Below are positions 1 through 5,983 of a stretch of DNA of 7,500 nucleotides, one piece after another. Below the pieces are notes generated by a model that was given only the letters and a program-made list of their open reading frames with translations, was not told where the DNA came from and did not search any database. The stretch is from Acidimicrobiales bacterium (GTDB taxonomy: Bacteria; Actinomycetota; Acidimicrobiia; Acidimicrobiales; SHLQ01). How positions within the stretch are numbered: the stretch's first letter is position 1; every line of letters starts with the position of its first letter. The stretch spans positions 1 to 7,500 of the forward strand of contig JABDJW010000047.1 of NCBI GenBank assembly GCA_013002375.1, in the 5' to 3' direction. The position numbers and the translations under genes are program-made.

Positions 1-161
1 AGGCTGTGCAGTGCGGTGCGCAGCCGGCGGTTCGGTTCGGCATCGCCGGCCAGGGCTTCGAGCTTGGGACGACGGCTGGCCACCAGCGCGAACTCGACCG
101 CCACGAAGAAGGCGTTGAGCAGGAGCATGGCCACCGACGCCACGAGAGCCCAGGCGGTCAT
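1..161 (-). CDS. CNNM/CorC-HlyC family membrane protein, N-terminal fragment (runs off left edge)
   Basis: Only the first 53 or so residues are in the window. The ATG at 161 opens a protein starting MTAWALVASVAMLLL, a hydrophobic first membrane helix, followed by NAFFVAVEFALVASRR. That closely matches NALFVAAEFGLVASDR at the start of the neighbouring gene, so the two are tandem paralogues with DUF21/CNNM transmembrane domains. The start codon overlaps the stop of the upstream gene as ATGA (158-161), and a G-rich stretch (GGGGGT on the minus strand) lies about 6 bases before it, so translation is probably coupled. Family members are inner-membrane proteins linked to magnesium or cobalt efflux or to membrane integrity; the substrate cannot be read from this fragment. 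Paired CNNM genes are common in actinobacteria, for example Rv1842c/Rv1841c of Mycobacterium tuberculosis. Confidence 0.85.
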   Translation of the reverse strand, partial: MTAWALVASVAMLLLNAFFVAVEFALVASRRPKLEALAGDAEPNRRLRTALHS

Positions 162-1471
162 GGCCGACCCCCGATTTTTCCGACCCGATCGGCCGGCGCC
201 ACCACTCGGGCGGTGACGATGCGAAGCCGGTTCATCGCTACGACCTCGATACGCCAGTCGTCGTGGACGACGATCTCGCCGGGATCGGGGATGTGACCCA
301 ACTCGTTCAACAGGAACCCGGCCAGGGTTTCGTAGTCACCCTCGGGCATCTCGAAGCCGGTCGCGTCCCGCACTTCATCGGCGTGCAGTCCGGCCGAGAT
401 CACGTAACTGCCCCGCTGCTCCACCCGGGTCGTGGCCGCCGCGGCCGAGCCGTCGTATTCGTCGTCGATCTCACCGACGATTTCCTCGAGGAGATCCTCC
501 AGCGTGATGATGCCCGCGGTTCCGCCGTGCTCGTCCACCACGATCGCCAGATGATCACGGTTGTCGCGCAGATCGGCGAAGAGAAGCTCGAGTTCGCGCG
601 CCTCGGGCACCGCCAAGACCGGCGCCATCAGTTGATGCACCGGGGCTGACCCGCGCTGATCGACCGGCAACGAGTACAGGGATTTCACGTGGACGACGCC
701 CCGTACGTCGTCCAGATCGTCTCCGATCACCGGAAAGCGCGAGAAACCGGTCTGGATCGAGAGTTCGACCAACTCCGCAGCGGTCGCCTCGGTACCCAGA
801 GCCCTGATTTCGACACGAGGCACCAGCGCCTCGGCCGCATCCTTTTCGCTGAACCGAATCGACCGGGTGAGCAGGTCGACCTCCTCGGGGTCGAGCGTGC
901 CCTCGGTGCCCGAACTCTCGATCATGATGGCCAGCTCAGCCAGATCGTGCGTGACGTCGAGTTCCTCCTTGGGCTCGACCCCGAACCGCTGCACGATCCA
1001 GTTCGCCGCGCCGTTCAGCAACAACACGATCGGCTTCACCAGCAGTCCCCACACCGACATGGGACGGGCCAACGCGTACAGCGTTCCCGCCGGCTTGGCC
1101 AGGGCCACGTATTTCGGGACCTGTTCGCCCACGACCATCAAGAACGTGGTGGCGAGCAGCAAGGCCAGGACCAACGACGCTCCGGCCGCCGCATCCTCGC
1201 TCATGAACCGTTCGAGAAGGGGCTCGACGATGCCACCCACCGCCGGTCGTGACACGAACCCGAGCAGCAACGAGGCCACCGTGATGCCGAATTGGGCACT
1301 CGAGAGGTGGAAGGACGTGCGCCGGAACAAACCCACCGCAGTACCGGCCCGACGATCGCCCTCGTCGGCCGCTTTGCTCACTCGCGTGCGGTCGCTCGCG
1401 ACCAGACCGAACTCGGCGGCCACGAACAGCGCGTTGACGACCACGATGACCAAGAACGCGACCACGAGCAC
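158..1471 (-). CDS. CNNM/CorC-HlyC family protein (DUF21 membrane domain, CBS pair, CorC_HlyC domain)
   Basis: A 437-residue protein with the full family layout. Residues 1-185 form the DUF21/CNNM membrane domain, with a hydrophobic first helix (1-24), hydrophobic segments near 60-80, 96-114 and 135-153, and the conserved GEQVPK motif at 115-120. Residues about 205-340 are a CBS-domain pair, which in this family binds adenine nucleotides. The second CBS ends in the family signature DEHGGTAGIITLEDLLEEIV followed by GEIDDEYD. Residues about 347-428 are the C-terminal CorC_HlyC domain. The likely role is divalent-cation (Mg/Co) transport or homeostasis at the cytoplasmic membrane; the older 'hemolysin' name is not supported functionally. 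The start is GTG at 1471: an in-frame TAG lies three codons upstream, and GGTAGG sits 8 bases before it. It is the first gene of a minus-strand operon with the paralogue that follows through an ATGA overlap, and is transcribed away from the marR operon. Length is normal for the family. Confidence 0.93.
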   Translation of the reverse strand: MLVVAFLVIVVVNALFVAAEFGLVASDRTRVSKAADEGDRRAGTAVGLFRRTSFHLSSAQFGITVASLLLGFVSRPAVGGIVEPLLERFMSEDAAAGASLVLALLLATTFLMVVGEQVPKYVALAKPAGTLYALARPMSVWGLLVKPIVLLLNGAANWIVQRFGVEPKEELDVTHDLAELAIMIESSGTEGTLDPEEVDLLTRSIRFSEKDAAEALVPRVEIRALGTEATAAELVELSIQTGFSRFPVIGDDLDDVRGVVHVKSLYSLPVDQRGSAPVHQLMAPVLAVPEARELELLFADLRDNRDHLAIVVDEHGGTAGIITLEDLLEEIVGEIDDEYDGSAAAATTRVEQRGSYVISAGLHADEVRDATGFEMPEGDYETLAGFLLNELGHIPDPGEIVVHDDWRIEVVAMNRLRIVTARVVAPADRVGKIGGRP

Positions 1472-1497
1472 TGGACGAGCCTACCGACCACGCTGCA

Positions 1498-1517
1498 GTG
1501 GTGACGGATGCCACCAC
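1498..1517. repeat. 6-8-6 inverted repeat in the leader of the CNNM operon
   Basis: GTGGTG (1498-1503) and CACCAC (1512-1517) are perfect 6-base inverted arms around the spacer ACGGATGC, 27 bases upstream of the GTG at 1471. It could be an operator for the minus-strand operon or a small leader hairpin. There is no T-tract, so it is not a standard terminator. Function is inferred only. Confidence 0.35.
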
Positions 1518-1523
1518 GGGCGA

Positions 1524-1544
1524 ATAGTTCGAAGATCGAAGTAT
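1524..1544. promoter_or_regulatory. Candidate MarR operator (21-base pseudo-palindrome)
   Basis: Arms ATAGTTCGA (1524-1532) and TCGAAGTAT (1536-1544) flank AGA and pair at 8 of 9 positions. Size and symmetry fit the 16-22 base pseudo-palindromes bound by MarR dimers. It would cover the -35 to spacer region of the promoter inferred just downstream of it (-10 at 1549-1554), so binding should block transcription of marR and the ABC genes. It lies in a short AT-rich island between divergent genes. Autoregulation from such a site is typical of the family; no binding is shown here. Confidence 0.5.
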
Positions 1545-1549
1545 TCGAT
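1535..1549. promoter_or_regulatory. Second inverted repeat overlapping the operator and -10
   Basis: ATCGAA (1535-1540), spacer GTA, TTCGAT (1544-1549) is a perfect 6-3-6 inverted repeat. It shares its left half with the right arm of the 21-base palindrome and reaches the first base of the inferred -10. It may be a second, phased regulator site or part of one extended site built from repeated TTCGA/TCGAA elements. Confidence 0.4.
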
Positions 1550-1554
1550 ACGTT
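1549..1554 (+). promoter_or_regulatory. Likely -10 element of the marR-ABC operon
   Basis: TACGTT fits the actinobacterial TANNNT -10 consensus and ends 8 bases before the ATG at 1563. That would put the transcription start at or just before the start codon, giving a leaderless or near-leaderless mRNA. The competing view is that AAGGA (1555-1559), only 3 bases before ATG, is a poorly spaced Shine-Dalgarno site. A -35 at 17-base spacing would fall at 1526-1531, inside the candidate operator. Confidence 0.4.
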
Positions 1555-1562
1555 AAGGACTG

Positions 1563-2075
1563 ATGCAACCCGCTACGACACCCGAAGGCGAGACCTGCGC
1601 TCCCTCGCCGGGGGCCGTCTCTCCCTCGCCGGGGGCCGGGCGCGTGGTTGCCCGGCTCGCCCGCCAGGTCGACCAGGTGCTCGGCGGCATCGGCTTGACC
1701 TCGCGCCAATACCGACTGCTTGCCTTTCTCAGCGAGGCCGATCACGCCGCATCCCGACTGGCCGACCTCCTCGCAGTGAGCAACTCCTCGATCACCGCAC
1801 TGGTGGACGGTTTGGTGAGCCGGGGTCTGGTGGAACGTCGTGACGTCCCGACCGACCGCCGCAAAGTGCATCACTGCATCACCACCGAGGGCCGAAAGAC
1901 CCTTCGAACCGCCGACGACGCGCTGGACGAATTCTTCGGTGAGCTGCGGTCCGAACTCCAACCGGCCGACCAGGCCGCGGCCGACGCCGGCCTCGCACGC
2001 TGGGGCCAGGCCCTCGACCGTCGGCGCGGCAAGGATGGATCGAAGGACAAGCAGGCGGAGCGCTCGCGCCGATGA
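1563..2075 (+). CDS. MarR-family transcriptional regulator
   Basis: A 170-residue winged-helix DNA-binding protein. Residues about 28-58 form the first helices (RVVARLARQVDQVL, then LTSRQYRLLAFLSEA), followed by a helix-turn-helix with the probable recognition helix in SNSSITALVDGLVSRGLV (73-90). The wing is ERRDVPTDRRKVHHCITTEG (91-110), matching the MarR 'DxxDRR...LTxxG' signature. The C-terminal helices (about 115-155) would form the dimer interface, and the tail is basic (RRRGKDGSKDKQAERSRR). The first 26 residues are a Pro/Ala/Gly-rich extension containing a small tandem repeat; GTG at 1644 (V28) is a possible alternative start nearer the folded domain. The stop overlaps the ATG of the next gene as ATGA (2072-2075), so it is the first gene of an operon with two ABC exporter subunits. 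MarR proteins commonly repress linked efflux genes and release DNA on binding a small molecule; the ligand is unknown. Confidence 0.92.
   Translation: MQPATTPEGETCAPSPGAVSPSPGAGRVVARLARQVDQVLGGIGLTSRQYRLLAFLSEADHAASRLADLLAVSNSSITALVDGLVSRGLVERRDVPTDRRKVHHCITTEGRKTLRTADDALDEFFGELRSELQPADQAAADAGLARWGQALDRRRGKDGSKDKQAERSRR
1600..1641 (+). repeat. Two-copy 21-base tandem repeat inside the marR 5' end
   Basis: An 18-base unit, CTCCCTCGCCGGGGGCCG, occurs at 1600-1617 and exactly again at 1621-1638, a 21-base period. The repeat is in frame and gives PSPGA twice in the N-terminal extension of the regulator (residues 14-25). It looks like a replication-slippage duplication that adds seven residues without disturbing the DNA-binding domain. 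Confidence 0.75.
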
Positions 2076-3976
2076 CCGATCAGCTCACGCCGCAGGAGAT
2101 GAACGCGGCCTCCACGAGCACCGCTCCAACAGATCACCGCCGACCCGCTGATTTCGAGCCGGTGGGCGTCGAACCCCACTATCCGCCACCGAGCGGTGCG
2201 ATCGATCCCGATCAGAGCTTGGGTTGGGTCCGCCGGATGTATCCGGTCCTGAGAGCCCACCGAACCGGCGCCATCGTTGCCGCGGTGGCCGGCCTGTTCA
2301 GCGTGTTGGCCAACAACCTGGTGCCGCTGACGATCAAGGACGCCATCGACGAAGCACTCGACGCACGCACCGCCGGACTCAACGGTTTCGTGGTGTGGCT
2401 CTGCATCCTCGGCATCGTGTTGTTCGTCTCCCGGCTCACCTACCGTTATCTGCTGTTCCGCACCGCGTACAGCATCGAAACCGACCTTCGGAATCAGATC
2501 TACAACCACCTCACCCGGCTGTCGTTCTCGTACTACGACCGCACGCCATCGGGCGAGGTCATCTCGCGCGCCAACTCCGACATCCGCTCGATCCAACTGC
2601 TGATGGCGTTCGGTCCGCTGACCGTCTTGATGCTGGTGAGCTTCGTCATGGCCTTCTCACTGATGCTCACGCTGCACGTCGGCCTCACCCTGCTGACGGT
2701 GGCCACGATGCCCTTCGTCTTTCTCACCGCCCAACACCTGCGCGGTCAGCTCTATCCGCTGATGTGGCTGACCCAGGCCCGCACCGCCGAGCTGGCCACC
2801 GTGGTCGACGAGAACATCAACGGCACGCGGGTGGTCAAGTCGTTTGCCGCCGAGCAGACCGAACTCACCAAGTTGGCTCGCAGTGCGCAGCGCTTGCGGT
2901 GGTCATCGGTCGCGACCATGGACACCAGGGCCCGCCACAACCCCATCATCGAAGCCCTGCCTCGCATCGCCTTGGCGCTCGTGCTGCTCTATGGCGGTCT
3001 CTTGGCCATCGACGGCGACATCACCGTGGGTACGATCGTCGCCTTCAGCACCTACGTCGTGATCATCTCCACGCCGTTCCGTATGGTCGGCTTCGTCCTG
3101 GTCCAAGCCCAACGAGCGGCCGCGTCGGCGGAACGCATCTACGAGATCTTCGACACCGAGCCCGACATCGTCGATGCCCCCGATGCCGTGCACCTGTCCG
3201 AAGTGCGTGGCGCGGTCTCGTTCGAGAACGTGCGTTTCACCTACCCGGCGGCCGATGCCACCGGGCAGCGGCCCGAGGTGCTGCACGACTTCAGTCTCGA
3301 CATCGAGCCGGGTGAAACGGTGGCCATCGTCGGCCGGACCGGCAGCGGCAAGAGCACCGTCGTGCGCTTGCTCCCCCGCTTCTACGACGTCGACGCTGGT
3401 GCTGTCCGGATCGATGGCCACGACGTCCGCGACCTCACCCTCACCAGCGTGCGCCACCACGTCGGCATGGTGCTCGACGAGCCGTTCCTGTTCTCGACCT
3501 CGGTCCGCGACAACATCGCATTCGGGCGACCGAACGCCTCCGATGCCGAGGTCGTCGCGGCCGCCAAAGCCGCCCAGGCGCACGACTTCATCAGCGAGCT
3601 GACCGAGGGCTACGACACCGTGGTGGGCGAACGGGGCTACACGCTCTCGGGCGGACAGCGACAGCGCATCGCCCTGGCCCGCACGTTGCTCGAGAACCCA
3701 ACGGTGCTCGTACTCGATGACGCGACCTCGGCCATCGATGTGCAGGTCGAGGAGAAGATCCATCAGGCCCTCCGCGCCCTCACCGAGCACCGCACCACGT
3801 TGATCATCGCCCATCGACTGTCCACAATCGCCTTGGCCGACCGGGTCGTGTTGCTCGCCGATGGCCGGGTGGTCGCGAGCGGCACCCACGCCGAGCTGTT
3901 GGCCACCGAGCCCCGCTACGCCGCGGTGCTGGCCACTACCGACGACGCGGAACCGACCGAGGAGGGTGCGCAGTAA
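2072..3976 (+). CDS. ABC exporter half-transporter, degenerate-site subunit of a heterodimer
   Basis: A 634-residue half-transporter (type I exporter, MsbA/LmrA/BmrCD-like) with an N-terminal membrane domain fused to an ATPase domain. Six hydrophobic helices lie near 66-88, 104-127, 176-198, 200-220, 294-312 and 319-345. Coupling regions are recognisable (SFSYYDRTPSGEVISRANSD at 151-170; DENINGTRVVKSFAAEQ at 246-262). In the ATPase domain: A-loop Y391, Walker A GRTGSGKST (421-429), intact signature LSGGQ (525-529), Walker B ending LDD with Asp550 where the catalytic Glu normally sits, D-loop SAID, and switch His581. The usual Q-loop Gln is Asp469 (VLDEPFLF). The Glu-to-Asp change is a hallmark of the degenerate half of heterodimeric exporters such as TM287/288. 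The first ~50 residues are a polar tail. The start is the ATG overlapping the marR stop, with GGCGGAG about 11 bases upstream. The substrate is not evident; multidrug or lipid-like compounds are usual for the family. Confidence 0.93.
   Translation: MTDQLTPQEMNAASTSTAPTDHRRPADFEPVGVEPHYPPPSGAIDPDQSLGWVRRMYPVLRAHRTGAIVAAVAGLFSVLANNLVPLTIKDAIDEALDARTAGLNGFVVWLCILGIVLFVSRLTYRYLLFRTAYSIETDLRNQIYNHLTRLSFSYYDRTPSGEVISRANSDIRSIQLLMAFGPLTVLMLVSFVMAFSLMLTLHVGLTLLTVATMPFVFLTAQHLRGQLYPLMWLTQARTAELATVVDENINGTRVVKSFAAEQTELTKLARSAQRLRWSSVATMDTRARHNPIIEALPRIALALVLLYGGLLAIDGDITVGTIVAFSTYVVIISTPFRMVGFVLVQAQRAAASAERIYEIFDTEPDIVDAPDAVHLSEVRGAVSFENVRFTYPAADATGQRPEVLHDFSLDIEPGETVAIVGRTGSGKSTVVRLLPRFYDVDAGAVRIDGHDVRDLTLTSVRHHVGMVLDEPFLFSTSVRDNIAFGRPNASDAEVVAAAKAAQAHDFISELTEGYDTVVGERGYTLSGGQRQRIALARTLLENPTVLVLDDATSAIDVQVEEKIHQALRALTEHRTTLIIAHRLSTIALADRVVLLADGRVVASGTHAELLATEPRYAAVLATTDDAEPTEEGAQ
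3959..3966 (+). promoter_or_regulatory. Strong ribosome binding site for the second ABC subunit
   Basis: GAGGAGGG lies 9 bases before the ATG at 3976 and inside the end of the upstream reading frame. Together with the TAATG stop/start overlap it fixes this start and suggests coupled, roughly equal synthesis of the two subunits. Confidence 0.65.
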
Positions 3977-5916
3977 TGGCGATGGGAATGGGCGGAGGCG
4001 GCGGCGGGTTCATGGCCGGCCCCTCCTCGGCTCAAGCCAATGCATCGGCTGGGCTTCCCCACGCCGGAGTACCCGGGCACCTGCGCGACCAGATCGAAAA
4101 GGTCACGAGCCACGAGCCCGACCACCCCGAACCCGCCGTCGTCTTCCGCCACCACGAGAAGCACGGCGGCGACACGGTCGATCGGTTCACGCTCCGCCGC
4201 TTCCTGCGACCCCATGCGGTCGGACTCCTCGGCGCGCTGCTGCTCGTCGCGCTCGAGGCCGGGCTGGTGAACCTCGGGCCGGTGCTCACCCGCATCGCCA
4301 TCGACGACGGTATCGCCCAACAGGACCGCTCGGTCTTGGTGCGCACGGCGCTGATCTTCGTCGCGTCGGTGGTCGTGGCCGCGCTGGTCGGCTACCTGCG
4401 GACCGCGTACACCGGACGCCTCGGCGAGCGGCTGATGTACGACCTCCGGCTGCGGGTCTTCGCCCACTTCCAGCGCCAGTCCCTCGCCTTCTTCACCAGC
4501 GAGAAGAGCGGGGTTCTGATGACCCGCATGACCAGCGACATCGAAGCCCTCTCGGTGCTGTTCCAGGAAGGGCTGGTGCAGTTCGCGGTGCAAGCGATGA
4601 CGCTGGTCGCGATCGTCGCCTGGATGGCGCTGTACTTCGATGCCGGCCTCACGATCATCCTGTTGATCCTCGCCGTACCCATCACGGTCTTCAATGCCTT
4701 GATCTTCCGCCGGGCCGCGGCCAAGGGCTATCTGCTCGTGCGGGACCGGATCGCCAACATCTTGGCCGACCTGGCCGAGAGCCTGGCCGGCATTCGCATC
4801 ATCGCCGCCCACAACCGGCGCGCCCACAATGTGATCAACCACCGCAACGTCGTCGGCGAACACAAGGACGCCAACCTCTACATGGCCCGGGCCCAGTCCT
4901 TGTACTCGAGCGGTTCGGAAGGCCTGGCCATCATCATCCAGGCCTTGGTCGTGTTGATCGGCGGGCGGATGGTGCTGCGGGGCGAACTCAGCATCGGCGA
5001 ACTCACCGGCTTCGTACTGTTCCTCAACCGGTTCTTCGCCCCGATCCAGACCCTGATCCAACTGTTCAACCAGTACCAGCAAGGCTCCGCCGCGGTGCAG
5101 AAGTTGGCCGACCTCTTGGCCCGGCCCCCCGAGGTTCCCGAGGCCCCGGATGCCACCGCGCTGCCGGCGATCGACGGCGAGATCGAACTCCGCGGCGTCA
5201 CCTTCGGGTACGACCCCGCCGATCCGGTGCTGCGCGATCTGAACCTGCGCATCGAGCCGGGCGAGGTGCTCTCGATCGTCGGCCCGACCGGTGCGGGCAA
5301 GTCGACGGTGGCCAAGCTCATCAGCCGGTTCTACGACCCATCCGAGGGTCAGGTGCTGATCGATGGCGTGGACCTTCGAACCGTGACCTTCGAGTCGCTG
5401 CGTCGCCAACTGGGCGTCGTGCCTCAGGAACCGTTCCTCTTCAACGGCACCATCGGCTCGAACGTCCACTTCGCCCGCCCCGATGCCACCGAAGCCGAGA
5501 TCACCGAAGCGGTCGAGGCGGTCGGACTCGGGCCGGTGATCGACGCGCTGCCCAACGGGCTCGACACACCGGTGCAGGAGCGGGGCGCCTCGCTGTCCGC
5601 CGGTGAGCGTCAGCTCCTGGCCCTCGCCCGGGCCTTTCTGGCCCGACCCCGCGTCTTGATCCTCGATGAAGCGACGTCGAATCTCGATCTGGCTTCGGAA
5701 TCGACCATCGAGCGAGCCCTCGACGTCGTCCTCGAGGGTCGCACCGCGGTGATCATCGCCCATCGGCTCGCCACCGCGATGCGGGCCGACCGCATCGCGA
5801 TCATCGACGAAGGCCGGCTGATCGAGTTCGGCACCCACGACGAGCTCGTCGCGCTCGGTGGCCATTACAGCACCATGCACGAGGCCTGGATGGCCCACGT
5901 CGGCAACAGCTCATAG
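3976..5916 (+). CDS. ABC exporter half-transporter, catalytic subunit of a heterodimer
   Basis: A 646-residue partner of the preceding half-transporter. It opens with a glycine-rich stretch (MAMGMGGGGGGFMAG) and a polar tail to about residue 70. Six hydrophobic helices follow near 80-103, 121-142, 202-221, 223-243, 315-333 and 341-360, then the ATPase domain: A-loop Y412, Walker A GPTGAGKST (436-444), normal Q-loop Gln484 (VVPQEPFLF), Walker B LILDE with catalytic Glu565, D-loop SNLD and switch His596. Its signature is LSAGE (540-544) rather than LSGGQ. In a heterodimer its intact Walker motifs face the intact LSGGQ of the partner, making the hydrolytic site. Its altered signature faces the partner's Asp-containing Walker B, making the degenerate site. 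The start overlaps the upstream stop (TAATG). The two genes and the MarR regulator form one transcription unit. Substrate unknown; efflux across the cytoplasmic membrane is the expected activity. Confidence 0.93.
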   Translation: MAMGMGGGGGGFMAGPSSAQANASAGLPHAGVPGHLRDQIEKVTSHEPDHPEPAVVFRHHEKHGGDTVDRFTLRRFLRPHAVGLLGALLLVALEAGLVNLGPVLTRIAIDDGIAQQDRSVLVRTALIFVASVVVAALVGYLRTAYTGRLGERLMYDLRLRVFAHFQRQSLAFFTSEKSGVLMTRMTSDIEALSVLFQEGLVQFAVQAMTLVAIVAWMALYFDAGLTIILLILAVPITVFNALIFRRAAAKGYLLVRDRIANILADLAESLAGIRIIAAHNRRAHNVINHRNVVGEHKDANLYMARAQSLYSSGSEGLAIIIQALVVLIGGRMVLRGELSIGELTGFVLFLNRFFAPIQTLIQLFNQYQQGSAAVQKLADLLARPPEVPEAPDATALPAIDGEIELRGVTFGYDPADPVLRDLNLRIEPGEVLSIVGPTGAGKSTVAKLISRFYDPSEGQVLIDGVDLRTVTFESLRRQLGVVPQEPFLFNGTIGSNVHFARPDATEAEITEAVEAVGLGPVIDALPNGLDTPVQERGASLSAGERQLLALARAFLARPRVLILDEATSNLDLASESTIERALDVVLEGRTAVIIAHRLATAMRADRIAIIDEGRLIEFGTHDELVALGGHYSTMHEAWMAHVGNSS

Positions 5917-5917
5917 C

Positions 5918-5934
5918 CTGGCTCGATGAGCCGG
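5918..5934 (+). other. Short hairpin just after the exporter operon
   Basis: CTGGCTC (5918-5924) and GAGCCGG (5928-5934) can form a 7-pair stem (one T-G wobble) with a GAT loop, starting 2 bases after the stop of the second ABC gene. No T-run follows, so it is not a standard intrinsic terminator. It may only stabilise the mRNA 3' end or be chance. Confidence 0.25.
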
Positions 5935-5968
5935 AACCGACTCGTCGGGCTGCTCGCCGGCGCCGGGG

Positions 5969-5974
5969 TACGCT
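5969..5974 (+). promoter_or_regulatory. Likely -10 element for the stand-alone ABC ATPase gene
   Basis: TACGCT fits TANNNT and is preceded by GGGG. It ends 9 bases before the ATG at 5984, and no Shine-Dalgarno-like sequence lies between. This is the same arrangement as upstream of marR and suggests a separate, near-leaderless transcript for this gene. Confidence 0.4.
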
Positions 5975-5983
5975 CGGCAATCC

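Noticed and set aside
936..1961. Minus-strand 341-residue open frame crossing the divergent promoter region
   Set aside because: It overlaps the CNNM gene in another frame and the marR gene in antisense, and shows low-complexity Arg/Gly-rich translation without a domain.
2903..3889. Long minus-strand open frame (328 residues) antisense to the first ABC gene, and a similar 660-residue one at 3916-5898
   Set aside because: Both are antisense shadows of strongly supported ABC exporter genes; their translations are His/Asp/Gly/Arg-rich with no recognisable domain, as expected when GC-rich genes are read in the opposite frame.
5918..5934. Rho-independent terminator after the exporter operon
   Set aside because: The stem is short and no T-run follows, so it is recorded only as a hairpin.
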